From the NCBI GenBank assembly GCA_947253945.1, contig CAMYAY010000002.1, positions 50,218 through 114,217 of the forward strand: a stretch of DNA of 64,000 bases. The letters run 5' to 3'. Source of the DNA: an uncultured Candidatus Saccharibacteria bacterium. GTDB lineage: Bacteria; Patescibacteriota; Saccharimonadia; Saccharimonadales; Saccharimonadaceae. Positions 51,942 to 60,146 of this stretch are shown piece after piece. Every line of letters begins with the position of its first letter. Position 1 is the first letter of the stretch. Both the position numbers and the translations under genes were made by a program. The notes under the pieces are model-generated. The model worked only from the letters and a program-made list of their open reading frames with translations. It was not told the origin of the DNA and made no database searches.

Positions 51942-53023
51942 TAGTTACGCATCGGCATGACTAGATGGAGGTAATCATCTTGGTCGCCAGTTAAAACAAT
52001 TGGCGCCATGCCGCCGTCCGTGTGAACTGTCACGTCATCGCCGTGCAAGCAATTAAGCGCCTCAATAAGATAGCGGCAATTAACATTAAACGCCACATCG
52101 CCACCTTCGGCTTTTACTGCCAACTCCGAGCTGTTGATACCCATCTGTCCAGCCACCGAACGTACTTTCATCACGTTACCTTCAACTTTAATAATGATGG
52201 TGTTATTTGGGCGCGAAAACGGCTCCGCAATCTTCGCCGCCTTCACCCATTCGGTGCGGTTCAGTATCACGGTAAACTTAGTATTCTTTGGAATTAAGCC
52301 AGCATAATTAATGTATTTGCCGTCAATTAAACGTGAGGTCACGCGGGCATTGGCCGCTATGAAACTCACTTGGTCGTCGCTATACTTAATCAGCACCGTG
52401 TCGCTGTCTGCCGCAATCCGCATCGCATCTTGCAGGGCGCGGTAGGGCACAATCATCTTCACTTCGTGATCGAGCTTCATTAATTTTAGCTCCGCCAGAC
52501 GGTAGCCATCAGTTGCAACAAGATGTAATAATCCATCGTCGTCAGTATCAAAACAGACGCCATTTAGTAGCGGGCGCGAAGCATCAGTGCCAGCTGCATT
52601 TGAGACTCGCGTCACCACCTCTTTTAGCACCTCAGCACTTAATTCAAGCGAGTTCGCTTCGTCTGACTCAGGAATAGCAGGGTAATCCTCTGGGTCGACA
52701 GCATTAATAGTTGACTGGTAAGTGCCCGCTTTAATGTAAATTAGGTTGTTTTTTACCTCAATCTCAACCTCGGTATTTGGCAAATTACAGATAAATTCTG
52801 TTAGTACTTTTGCCGGCACGGCAATTGCGCCCTCAGCCTCCACTTGAGCGGCGATAGTATCGACCATGACAACCTCTAGATTAGTAGCGATAACAATCAA
52901 TTTATTTTCGTCTGTTCGCAATAAAACATTACCTAGCATTGGGTTGCCAGACTGCGCGATAGCAATTCGTGATACATTACCTAACGCTTTTGCTAGGTCG
53001 TTTTGTGCAACTGTTAGTTTCAT
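51941..53023 (-). CDS. dnaN: DNA polymerase III beta sliding clamp
   Basis: A 360-residue processivity clamp. All three clamp domains are present: N-terminal MKLTVAQNDLAKALGNVSRI, central LLNGVCFDTDDDGLLHLVATDGYRLAELK (partly diagnostic of DnaN) and C-terminal VTVHTDGGMAPIVLTGD with the PMR-type ending (VMPMRN). An AAAGGAGGTT ribosome site precedes the ATG. It is separated from dnaA by a 267-base origin-like gap, so it may have its own promoter there. Confidence 0.97.
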   Translation of the reverse strand: MKLTVAQNDLAKALGNVSRIAIAQSGNPMLGNVLLRTDENKLIVIATNLEVVMVDTIAAQVEAEGAIAVPAKVLTEFICNLPNTEVEIEVKNNLIYIKAGTYQSTINAVDPEDYPAIPESDEANSLELSAEVLKEVVTRVSNAAGTDASRPLLNGVCFDTDDDGLLHLVATDGYRLAELKLMKLDHEVKMIVPYRALQDAMRIAADSDTVLIKYSDDQVSFIAANARVTSRLIDGKYINYAGLIPKNTKFTVILNRTEWVKAAKIAEPFSRPNNTIIIKVEGNVMKVRSVAGQMGINSSELAVKAEGGDVAFNVNCRYLIEALNCLHGDDVTVHTDGGMAPIVLTGDQDDYLHLVMPMRN

Positions 53024-53290
53024 TCTAAACCTCCTTTATTAAATAAATAATAATCATAATAATAAGTCCTGTGGAAAGTGTGGAAAACCAGTTGATAACT
53101 CTGGTAGAGTACACTTTGCACGGTGGATAAAAATTGTGGAAAGCGGTGTAAAAGTTGTGGGCTACATAATAGTTTTACACGGCGGGTTAATTGGGTTGCT
53201 AATGTTATGCACAATGCGTCAAAATAATACACAAGTTTTACCGCAGCTAGACCACAAGTTGTCCACGAGTTTTCCACAGGTGAAGTTGCG
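53024..53290. other. oriC: Candidate replication origin, part 1 (dnaA-dnaN gap)
   Basis: The gap holds DnaA-box-like nonamers: exact TTTTCCACA at 53270-53278, its reverse complement at 53079-53087, near matches TGTGGAAAG at 53070-53078 and 53135-53143, and GGTGGATAA at 53122-53130. An AT-only stretch of about 25 bases (53041-53066) next to them could be the unwinding element. The consensus bacterial box is TTATCCACA; here the third base is usually T. Confidence 0.65.
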
Positions 53291-54682
53291 CTAAGCATAG
53301 AGCTCCTCCTTAATTGCGGCAACTTTATTGCGAATCTCCACATCGAGCTTAATTTGAGTCTCGATTTTTTGGATGGAGTGCATGGCTGTGGTGTGGTCGT
53401 TGCGCCCGAGCTCATGCGCGATTTGCGGATAACTGAGGTGGAGCTCACTGCGCAAGAGATACATGGCGATTTGGCGCGGCAGAGCGATATTGGCGCTGCG
53501 CGACGAAGATTTAATTTCTGAGACTTTAATCTCAAAGAAGCGGGCTGTCTTGTCAACAACTTGGCGTGAAGTTAGGTGACGCGACGGACTTGGTCGAGCA
53601 CTAGAGAGAATGGCGGCGGCAAATTCGACGGTTGGTGTGTTGTTTTGCATCTCGGCGTAAGCCATCACCTGATTGAGCGCGCCTTCAAGTTCGCGAACGT
53701 TGGTGCGGACGGTTTTGGCGATGTATTCGGCGGTCTCGCGCGGTAGCTCAATGGTATTATTAAGTGCGGCCTTGGCCTCAATAATAGCGACGCGGGTCTC
53801 ATACTCTGGAAGGTTGACGTCCACCATCATACCCATCTGGAAGCGGCTGCGCAGGCGGTCAGTCAGGGTTGGAATTTCAGCTGGTGGCCGGTCGGAGCTA
53901 ATCACAATCTGGCGGTTGGCTTGATGCAGGGCATTGAAGGTATTAAAGAATGCCTCCTCAGTTTTACCCTTTCCGGCGATAAACTGAATATCGTCAATAA
54001 TCAGTGCGTCGAGCTCGCGATACTTGCGCGTAAAGGCCTCAGGCGTCTTATTGCGAACGTGATAAATAAAGTCATTAACGAACTCTTCAGTAGTGGCATA
54101 GAGTACTTTGCGTGAGCGGTCGTCGTGGTAAATGGCATTGCCAATGGCCTGAATTAGGTGAGTTTTACCGAGGCCAACACCACCGTAGACAAAGACGGGG
54201 TTGTAGTGCTCGCCGGGATGCTTGGCAGCAGCTTGGGCAGCAGTGTAGGCAAACTGGTTACACGAGCCGACGATAAAGTTGTCAAAGGTGTAACGGCTAT
54301 TAAGATGTGACTCGAAGCGCGTCGCCGCCTTGGTAGGGCGCGAGGCAATATCGTCACTAATCACTACCACTTCTTCTTGGTCGGCCGACTTTTTATTGCT
54401 ACCCTTATGAATCGAAAAGACCAGATTTGGCTTGCTGACAGTTGGGTTGAGTTTGGTGAGCCGAGTCACGATGATGTCGTAAAACTTAGTTTCAAACTGA
54501 GTTTTATACATGAAGTTTTTGACTTCAAAGTGGTAAGTGTCGCCGTCGAGGCGGGTGAGTTTGATGGCGGAATTATCTTGCCAAAACAGCTTGAAGCTCA
54601 TATCAGAGACGGCCTTATCTAGCTTGACTTCAGCCAGCACTGATTGCCATAAGGCGGATAGACTTGTCTCGTTTTGCTCCAT
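53291..54682 (-). CDS. dnaA: Chromosomal replication initiator protein DnaA
   Basis: A 463-residue initiator starting at ATG 54682, which follows AGAGGGTGA; the frame is open to 54775, but that stretch holds DnaA boxes and is unlike DnaA. Domain I (about 1-90), a linker, then the AAA+ domain: FIVGSCNQFAYTAAQAAA, Walker A VYGGVGLGKTHLIQAIGN, Walker B DALIIDDIQFIAGK, sensor ITSSDRPP-like (VISSDRPPAEI). Domain IV carries the DNA-binding signature as RNDHTTAMHSIQKIE (usually GGRDHTT). The H-T-T contacts with the box are kept, though the first glycine is replaced by Asn, which could relate to the altered box sequence. Confidence 0.97.
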   Translation of the reverse strand: MEQNETSLSALWQSVLAEVKLDKAVSDMSFKLFWQDNSAIKLTRLDGDTYHFEVKNFMYKTQFETKFYDIIVTRLTKLNPTVSKPNLVFSIHKGSNKKSADQEEVVVISDDIASRPTKAATRFESHLNSRYTFDNFIVGSCNQFAYTAAQAAAKHPGEHYNPVFVYGGVGLGKTHLIQAIGNAIYHDDRSRKVLYATTEEFVNDFIYHVRNKTPEAFTRKYRELDALIIDDIQFIAGKGKTEEAFFNTFNALHQANRQIVISSDRPPAEIPTLTDRLRSRFQMGMMVDVNLPEYETRVAIIEAKAALNNTIELPRETAEYIAKTVRTNVRELEGALNQVMAYAEMQNNTPTVEFAAAILSSARPSPSRHLTSRQVVDKTARFFEIKVSEIKSSSRSANIALPRQIAMYLLRSELHLSYPQIAHELGRNDHTTAMHSIQKIETQIKLDVEIRNKVAAIKEELYA

Positions 54683-54870
54683 TAATTCACCCTCTTCACT
54701 AACTAAAATGATATCAAAAATGAGAGTTTTCCACAAGGCAAAAAGGTGGCTGTGGCAAACCACATAGTTTTCCACAATTAGTAGCCACCACCGTAAAACC
54801 TGTGGAAAACTTGAGCTAGGCTGTGGAAAGAACTATTTTCAGTTGAAAAAAATCTATAATATGTTATACT
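54683..54870. other. Candidate replication origin, part 2 (dnaA-rpmH gap) with rpmH promoter
   Basis: TTTTCCACA occurs at 54727-54735 and 54768-54776, its reverse complement at 54801-54809, and TGTGGAAAG at 54822-54830. The boxes sit between the start of dnaA and rpmH, so they may also serve in autoregulation of dnaA. TGT-TATACT (box 54865-54870) at the right end is the rpmH promoter. Confidence 0.65.
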
Positions 54871-54877
54871 AGCTTAT

Positions 54878-55015
54878 ATGCCAAAGAGAACGTACCAACC
54901 AAAGAAGCGACACAACGCCCGCGTACACGGTTTCCGTGCTCGTATGTCAACGAGAGCAGGCCAGCTTGTCCTAAAGCGCCGCCGCAACAAGCAGCGTGCC
55001 AAGATTGCACGCTAA
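54878..55015 (+). CDS. rpmH: 50S ribosomal protein L34
   Basis: A 45-residue ribosomal protein, read directly: it begins [19 protein letters not shown] and ends [13 protein letters not shown], the canonical L34 pattern, with the usual K-R-T-x-Q-P start and [10 protein letters not shown] core. It is leaderless (TATACT seven bases before the ATG). It is followed by a hairpin and then rnpA, the standard origin-side order rpmH-rnpA-yidC-jag. Confidence 0.97.
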   Translation: MPKRTYQPKKRHNARVHGFRARMSTRAGQLVLKRRRNKQRAKIAR

Positions 55016-55029
55016 GCCCCAGCGACTTA

Positions 55030-55058
55030 ATATAACGAGCTAGACTCGTTATATTTTA
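55030..55058 (+). terminator. Hairpin between rpmH and rnpA
   Basis: Ten-base arms ATATAACGAG (55030-55039) and CTCGTTATAT (55045-55054) with a five-base loop precede TTTATA. It may be an attenuator that lowers rnpA expression relative to rpmH. Confidence 0.65.
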
Positions 55059-55078
55059 TAGTTATTATTTAATTTATT

Positions 55079-55426
55079 ATGTTACGTCAAACCAATCGTT
55101 TTCACGGCCATGCCAGCCTTAAATATCTCTTCAGCCACGGTGCGCAAGCCCGCACGCGGTATTTTAGTGTGCGAGTGGTAGCGAACCCGCGCCGTCAGCA
55201 TTCGCGCGCGGCGGTTATTGTCAGCAAGAAGTTGCTTCATGATGCTGTGCCGCGGAATCGCGCCCGCCGCCGAATGTATGAATTGTTACGTCACCACTTA
55301 GGCGACCTCACCACTACCACCGACCTTGCCATAACGCTTTATTCAAAGGACATTTTGACTGCGCCGAGCGCTGAATTAGAGCGTCAACTAGTGTCAGCCC
55401 TCAAGCAACTACAAATTACCCACTAA
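55079..55426 (+). CDS. rnpA: Ribonuclease P protein component
   Basis: A 115-residue basic protein that assists the RNase P RNA in maturing tRNA 5' ends. The signature is readable as AAVIVSKKLLHDAVPRNRAR, matching the family's K-x-x-x-x-A-V-x-R-N-x-x-(K/R)-R motif, and the N-terminal RFHGHASLKYLFSHG fits. The order rpmH-rnpA-yidC supports it. No strong ribosome site is visible; an AT-rich stretch (TATAGT) just upstream may act as a -10. Confidence 0.94.
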   Translation: MLRQTNRFHGHASLKYLFSHGAQARTRYFSVRVVANPRRQHSRAAVIVSKKLLHDAVPRNRARRRMYELLRHHLGDLTTTTDLAITLYSKDILTAPSAELERQLVSALKQLQITH

Positions 55427-55446
55427 AATATGTTAAAATATAGGTA

Positions 55447-56364
55447 ATGAACCTATTTGATGAGATTTTAACTAAGCCAATTTTTAACGTTTTGGCGTTT
55501 ATTTATAACTTTGTCGGTGACTTTGGTGTGTCTATTATTATTGTTACCGTAATGATTCGCTTGTTGCTTTGGCCAGTGATGCGCCGTCAGCTTCATCAGT
55601 CGAAGTTGATGCGCGAGCTGCAGCCGGAGTTACGTAAGATTCGCCGCCAGACTAAAGACAAGATGGCGCAATCGACTATGATGATGGCGCTTTATAAAGA
55701 GCGTGGCGTAAAGCCAGCAGCTTCCATTGTAGCGAACTTGATTCAGTTGCCAATTCTGCTTGCGGTATATAGCGTGGTGCGAATTATTACCCATTTCAAC
55801 ACCCACGTTGATGCTGCAAACTACATTTACCCAGCTCTCCGTCACTTTGGTCGTATTCCAGAGCTGTTGACTGCCAATCCGCACGTAACGCTATTTGGGG
55901 TAATTGACCTTGATAAGGCGGCGGTGGTGTACGCGCCAGCACTAATTATTGCCTTGCTTGCGGCGTTGTTTCAATATATTCAGACCAAGCAGATTTTACC
56001 AAGAGACGAAGATACGCGTGGTATCCGGAAGATTTTGAAGGATGCGGCGGACGGTGAAAAAATCGACCAGTCAGAGATAAATGCGGCGGCGGGGCGCAAG
56101 ATGGCGCTAATGTCACCATTAATAACCCTAATGATTTCGATGCCATTCCCGAGCGCGGTGGTGCTCTACTATGCTGCTTCGTCGGCTTTTGCTGTGTTGC
56201 AGCAGCACATTATTCTTAATAATAGTCAGTCGGAACTCAAGGCGATTAGCCAAGAGCGGTTGAAGCAAGCGAAGCCAGCCATTGTGCGACGGAAGCAATT
56301 GGCGGAGGAGGTGGAGACTAAGCCAGCTCATGTAAAAACCGTAATCCGGCGGAAGACTAAATAA
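55447..56364 (+). CDS. yidC: Membrane protein insertase YidC/OxaI
   Basis: A 305-residue insertase of the short (Gram-positive) type without the large periplasmic domain. It helps membrane proteins fold and insert, alone or with SecYEG. The core is IIIVTVMIRLLLWPVMRRQL, then KYKERGVKP-like (LYKERGVKPAASIVANLIQL), followed by helices near 175-195 and 225-260 and a basic tail. No lipobox cysteine is seen. TAAAAT seven bases before the ATG indicates a leaderless start. Followed nine bases later by the KH/R3H gene. Confidence 0.95.
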   Translation: MNLFDEILTKPIFNVLAFIYNFVGDFGVSIIIVTVMIRLLLWPVMRRQLHQSKLMRELQPELRKIRRQTKDKMAQSTMMMALYKERGVKPAASIVANLIQLPILLAVYSVVRIITHFNTHVDAANYIYPALRHFGRIPELLTANPHVTLFGVIDLDKAAVVYAPALIIALLAALFQYIQTKQILPRDEDTRGIRKILKDAADGEKIDQSEINAAAGRKMALMSPLITLMISMPFPSAVVLYYAASSAFAVLQQHIILNNSQSELKAISQERLKQAKPAIVRRKQLAEEVETKPAHVKTVIRRKTK

Positions 56365-56373
56365 GGAGGTAAG

Positions 56374-56838
56374 ATGAACCGAGAAGAATCAATTTTATTT
56401 GCCAAGAAGTTCACTGAGGACATGTTGTCCTTTTATGGTATTAATGTTGAGGTGTATGCCACAGCCGAAGAAGAGGTGATTGAATTATCCGTACCAACGA
56501 CCTATCTATCGAAGTTACTAATTGGTCGTAACGGTGAGACATTGCGTAGCTTTCAGACGCTAATTCGCGCCGCTTTATATCAGCACAACGCTGCTCTGAC
56601 CCGCGTTAGCCTTGATATCGCAGATTACAAGAAGCGCCACAACGAACAGCTGGCGCGTGAAGCCGAAGGCTGGGCGAAGCAGGTAATTGCGACTGGTGAA
56701 ACAATGGCACTTAAGCCAATGAATGCTGCCGAGCGCCGCGTGGTGCACAATGCCCTAGCGGATTATGGCCAGCTATCGACCGATAGCGAAGGCGAAGGGC
56801 GTGAGCGCCACATCGTTTTAAAGCTCAAGGCGGAATAG
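56374..56838 (+). CDS. khpB: KH and R3H domain RNA-binding protein (KhpB/Jag)
   Basis: A 154-residue protein usually encoded with yidC, here too. The N-terminal KH domain has the loop LLIGRNGETLRSFQTLI (about 49-65). The C-terminal R3H domain has MNAAERRVVHNAL, with the R-x3-H spacing. KhpB works with KhpA as an RNA chaperone affecting cell length and wall synthesis. A strong AAGGAGGTAAG ribosome site precedes the ATG. The N-terminal Jag domain is short. No clear terminator is seen in the 12-base gap to the convergent glycosyltransferase gene. Confidence 0.93.
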   Translation: MNREESILFAKKFTEDMLSFYGINVEVYATAEEEVIELSVPTTYLSKLLIGRNGETLRSFQTLIRAALYQHNAALTRVSLDIADYKKRHNEQLAREAEGWAKQVIATGETMALKPMNAAERRVVHNALADYGQLSTDSEGEGRERHIVLKLKAE

Positions 56839-56850
56839 CTTAATTAACAA

Positions 56851-57903
56851 TTAGCGCCGCAAAAGTTGCCACAGCCAAGTTGTAAGGTGGCAACTTTTTA
56901 GTTGGTGAGTAAAAGTCATAAGGCGCGCGAGACAGCGTGGCGAAGCGGCAGCCCAATGTAAGGCAACTTGCATGAGGTAGCGCTTGCTACCGATGACACG
57001 GCGGTGCGCGAGATGGCCGAGATTAGCAATGCTAAGTGCTTGTTTGAGGTGCTGAATCTTGGTTTGATGCGGCAAAGCAGAGCGGCTGATAGCAAGACAA
57101 TAGGAGTAGAACCAGTAGTGCCGAATCCAAGCTAGGTAGTCAGGTAGGTTGGTATCATTACAGTCAGCCGTAAACTCACAAAGCGCGCGGTAATTATGCA
57201 CTCGGTGCACAAAAACAAGTGATGATTTTTGATAGGTACCACTGTCTTCGAGGTTGTAGATATATAGCGCCTGACGGATAAAGCTGATTTTTTGGCAATG
57301 TGCGAGGTAGCTTAAATTAAACTCAAGGTCTTCGCCAAAGTCGAGGCCTGTCTGGAAGGCTAATTTGTGTTGGTGGATGATGTCGGCGCGGTAAATTTTA
57401 TTCCATACCTGATATAAGAGTGGGCTGATACCTAAGAGGTGGGCGACGTAGGCGGGGAAGGATTCGTCTTTTGGTTGCGCCGGCAAAGGATTAAGCCCAA
57501 TTTGCTCAGTTGAGACTAACTGGCCGGCTTTAAATGTATTATAAGTAAAGCCGCAGGCGACTAAGTCGGCGCCGCGCGTGATGGCTGACACCATGAATTT
57601 TATCATCGGCCGGCGGAAGTTGTCATCGGCATCAAGGAACATAATATAGGTGCCCTTGGCACGCCGGAGGCCGGCGTTGCGCGCCCCCGAGGCGCCTTGA
57701 TTGTGAGCGAGGTTGATAGCCTTGATTTTACTGTGGTAGCGACTAAGGTCGGCGAGCACGGCGCGCGTGTTGTCGGTTGAAAAGTCGTTGACTAAAATTA
57801 GCTCAAAGTCATCATACTTCTGCGCCATCACCGACTCAACAATGTTGTTAATTTTATCGGCGGCGTTATAGACAGGGATGATAATAGATAGAGTTGGCTT
57901 CAT
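56851..57903 (-). CDS. Family 2 glycosyltransferase
   Basis: A 350-residue GT-A enzyme. The N-terminal domain is typical of GT2: LSIIIPVYNAADKINNIVES, ELILVNDFSTDNT, NLAHNQGASGARNAGLRRAKG, then YIMFLDADDNF, whose D-x-D (DAD) binds the metal and sugar nucleotide. The C-terminal region is basic with a weak hydrophobic patch but no clear membrane helix. It likely adds sugars to a surface polysaccharide or glycoprotein; the exporter and surface proteins lie just beyond. The gene is leaderless (minus-strand TATAAT at 57911-57916, seven bases from the ATG). Confidence 0.93.
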   Translation of the reverse strand: MKPTLSIIIPVYNAADKINNIVESVMAQKYDDFELILVNDFSTDNTRAVLADLSRYHSKIKAINLAHNQGASGARNAGLRRAKGTYIMFLDADDNFRRPMIKFMVSAITRGADLVACGFTYNTFKAGQLVSTEQIGLNPLPAQPKDESFPAYVAHLLGISPLLYQVWNKIYRADIIHQHKLAFQTGLDFGEDLEFNLSYLAHCQKISFIRQALYIYNLEDSGTYQKSSLVFVHRVHNYRALCEFTADCNDTNLPDYLAWIRHYWFYSYCLAISRSALPHQTKIQHLKQALSIANLGHLAHRRVIGSKRYLMQVALHWAAASPRCLARLMTFTHQLKSCHLTTWLWQLLRR

Positions 57904-57910
57904 TACCTAT

Positions 57911-57970
57911 ATTATAGCAAATGGCGCGCCACATGTAACTGTTGCGTGATTTAACATAACCGTATATAAT
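57911..57970. promoter_or_regulatory. Divergent leaderless promoters (GT2 leftward, surface protein rightward)
   Basis: A minus-strand TGC-TATAAT (box 57911-57916) serves the glycosyltransferase at 57903. A plus-strand TATAAT (57965-57970) ends six bases before the ATG at 57977. Confidence 0.6.
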
Positions 57971-57976
57971 AGAGAT

Positions 57977-59929
57977 ATGAAGAAGGTAGTGCGAGGGTAT
58001 AAGCGTCAGTTTTGGCGTGGTGTTGTGGCAATTTTAGCCGCAACTTATGGAATAGTTTTGGTTTTAGCAGCGCCAACGTATGCTGCAGGCGATATTTCAC
58101 TCATTGTTGATTCGCAAAATGTTGAGCTTGTCAAGCAGAGCTTAACCAGTGATTTATATAAGAAGAAAAATACGTTAACCGTCAATATGAATCAGCCAAA
58201 TGACTTTGTTCTCACTATTCACGCTAAGGATGCTGATTTGGTTAATACTTTAGACAGTCGCTACCGGATTAAGGGCATGGATAAGCATGAAGTATTATGG
58301 GGGATGAATGCGAATTCGAATTTGTGGGGCTATCGAGTAGAAGAAGGTCCTGGGCCAGCAAGTAAATCAGGCTTATTTTTACGCACTCCAGGCGGTACGG
58401 AGAAGCCGGACTCAATTGTTGACACGGCATCAGAATATAATGATGCTGGTTGCAAGGGTAAAAAGCAGTGTAAAATACACGTAACTTTTGGCGCTTCTCT
58501 CGATCTTACTAAGCTTTCTGCTGGCAAATACTCTACTGAGGTTACTTACACTGCGACCGCCAAGCCAAAACCAGGCCCAACTGTTGACCCAACTACCTGC
58601 AAATCGGGCGACTCAAAGAGTGCTTGCCGAGTCGACCTCGACCACAACATGATTCCAGTCAAGTACACTGGTAGTATTACTAATGCCCAGTGGACTAGCG
58701 TCGCCGACCCAGAAGCAGCCAATAGTGGCTGGTATGATTACGCTAATAAGCAGTGGGCAAACGCTGTCACCGTAAAGAAGGAAGCCCTTAGTAAATACCG
58801 TGGCCTCAGTAAGGTAGTAGACCAGTCAGATATCCTTGGTTTCTGGGTTTACATCCCACGTTACCGTTACAAGGTACTCCGCTACAGCGGCAGCGATCCA
58901 GCTGTATCAGCCCAGAACTTCACCATTGAGTTTGAAAACAAGCAATCCACTAAAGCCATCCCAACTGCCAACGGTACTTGGGCGACCCACCCAGCCTTCA
59001 CCTTCGGCGAGAAAGAACTTAATGGCATCTGGTTTGCGAAGTTTGAGACGACTTGGAATGGTTCTCAACCAACTGTCCTACCAAATGAAGCTCACATGTC
59101 TGGTAATTACACAGCATCATCTAATATTGGCCGTATGTATACTACTGCTAAAACTCTTGGCGTAGCAGACAGTAACAACGTTGGTGGTAAAACGGATTAC
59201 ACAGTACCAACCCAAAACAACCATCATCTCGCCAAACTCAGCTCTCACATGGTAAATAATAATGATTGGGGTGCAGTTACCTACCTTAGTGCTAGTAAGT
59301 ATGGTGCTGGCTATAATGGCGTGCAAATCAACAGCCAGGGTGAGAACCGTAATAATGGTAATGGTGATACTTATGGAACTACCGGTTGCGGCCCATCATC
59401 TAATGGTAATACCAGTACCTATAGTGATGGTGGCACCTTGGGTACCCAATCCGCCTGTAGCTCAAGCGACCCACAACGAGCCTACAACGGCACCCTCGGC
59501 CAACTTGCTAGTACCACTAACAACCCAACCGGCATTTACGACATGTCTGGTGGTGGTTGGGAGTATACTGCTGCTAGTTATGGTAGTGACCTAAACAACT
59601 CTAATACCAACAGTTACTTTGGATCTACTGCCGCCCACCCACCGTATGTAAACACATACAATATTACCAATATGAATAGCTGTACTTTCGCTACTTGTGG
59701 TGGTCAGGCTCTTTATGAAACCAACGATGGTGTAGGTACTGATACCGGCAATCATATGTGGAATGGCCAATACATGGACTTTAGACTTGCATCCTATCCT
59801 TGGTTCTACCGTGGCGGCGGCGACATCAATGGTTCGAGCGCTGGGTTGTTCTGTACGAGCGAGTACAGTGGCAACGCCAGCGACGACAACGCGTTCCGCG
59901 TTGTTCTCGTGCCTGCCCTGCAAGACTAA
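57977..59929 (+). CDS. Large exported surface protein with FGE/C-type-lectin-like C-terminal domain
   Basis: A 650-residue protein. A signal peptide (1-36, ending TYAAG) precedes a beta-rich region with two cysteine pairs (about 155-161 and 210-218). From about 290 it has a pattern seen in formylglycine-generating-enzyme-like folds: FWVYIPRYRYKVLRYS, HPAFTFGEKELNGIWFAKFE, WGAVTYLSASKYGAGYNGV, GIYDMSGGGWEYTA, and the end WFYRGGGDINGSSAGLF then DNAFRVVLVPA. In such proteins the C-terminal part is often a ligand-binding lectin fold; some are targets of diversity-generating retroelements. A role in binding a partner cell is plausible. The base composition turns GC-rich over the last 120 bases. 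Confidence 0.8.
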   Translation: MKKVVRGYKRQFWRGVVAILAATYGIVLVLAAPTYAAGDISLIVDSQNVELVKQSLTSDLYKKKNTLTVNMNQPNDFVLTIHAKDADLVNTLDSRYRIKGMDKHEVLWGMNANSNLWGYRVEEGPGPASKSGLFLRTPGGTEKPDSIVDTASEYNDAGCKGKKQCKIHVTFGASLDLTKLSAGKYSTEVTYTATAKPKPGPTVDPTTCKSGDSKSACRVDLDHNMIPVKYTGSITNAQWTSVADPEAANSGWYDYANKQWANAVTVKKEALSKYRGLSKVVDQSDILGFWVYIPRYRYKVLRYSGSDPAVSAQNFTIEFENKQSTKAIPTANGTWATHPAFTFGEKELNGIWFAKFETTWNGSQPTVLPNEAHMSGNYTASSNIGRMYTTAKTLGVADSNNVGGKTDYTVPTQNNHHLAKLSSHMVNNNDWGAVTYLSASKYGAGYNGVQINSQGENRNNGNGDTYGTTGCGPSSNGNTSTYSDGGTLGTQSACSSSDPQRAYNGTLGQLASTTNNPTGIYDMSGGGWEYTAASYGSDLNNSNTNSYFGSTAAHPPYVNTYNITNMNSCTFATCGGQALYETNDGVGTDTGNHMWNGQYMDFRLASYPWFYRGGGDINGSSAGLFCTSEYSGNASDDNAFRVVLVPALQD

Positions 59930-59937
59930 TTTCCGTG

Positions 59938-59954
59938 CGGTGGCAGAGCCGCCG
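59938..59954 (+). other. Hairpin just after the surface-protein gene
   Basis: Seven-base arms CGGTGGC (59938-59944) and GCCGCCG (59948-59954) with one G-T pair and a three-base loop lie 8 bases after the stop codon, with no T tail. A second imperfect GC-rich fold (GAGGC...GCCCTC) follows at about 59975-60000. The remaining gap to 60146 shows no gene apart from the downstream -10 box. Confidence 0.5.
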
Positions 59955-60130
59955 CGTGCTGGCCGGTACAAGAGGTGAGGCTTTAAGAGCCCTCGCCCTC
60001 CCTTGGACTGGCCGTGGCTGAGTAACATTAGAATTTTACCACCCCTAGTAATAATTTTATCTTTGTACTCCCTTGTGGGGCGCCGTTGATATTAGACATT
60101 CACGCTCTGGTCGTGGTGGCAACAATTTGC

Positions 60131-60136
60131 TATAAT
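60131..60136 (+). promoter_or_regulatory. Extended -10 (TGCTATAAT) of the polysaccharide exporter operon
   Basis: The box ends ten bases before ATG 60147 and 13 before ATG 60150, so the transcript has a very short leader. Confidence 0.55.
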
Positions 60137-60146
60137 AATTAAGACT

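Noticed and set aside
53020..53559. Open frame covering the end of dnaA and the dnaA-dnaN gap
   Set aside because: It is a shifted frame of dnaA that runs through DnaA boxes; no protein-like features.
59930..60146. Structured intergenic region considered as an SRP RNA or other non-coding RNA gene
   Set aside because: It has GC-rich short hairpins, but no conserved SRP or tmRNA motif and no promoter directly before it.
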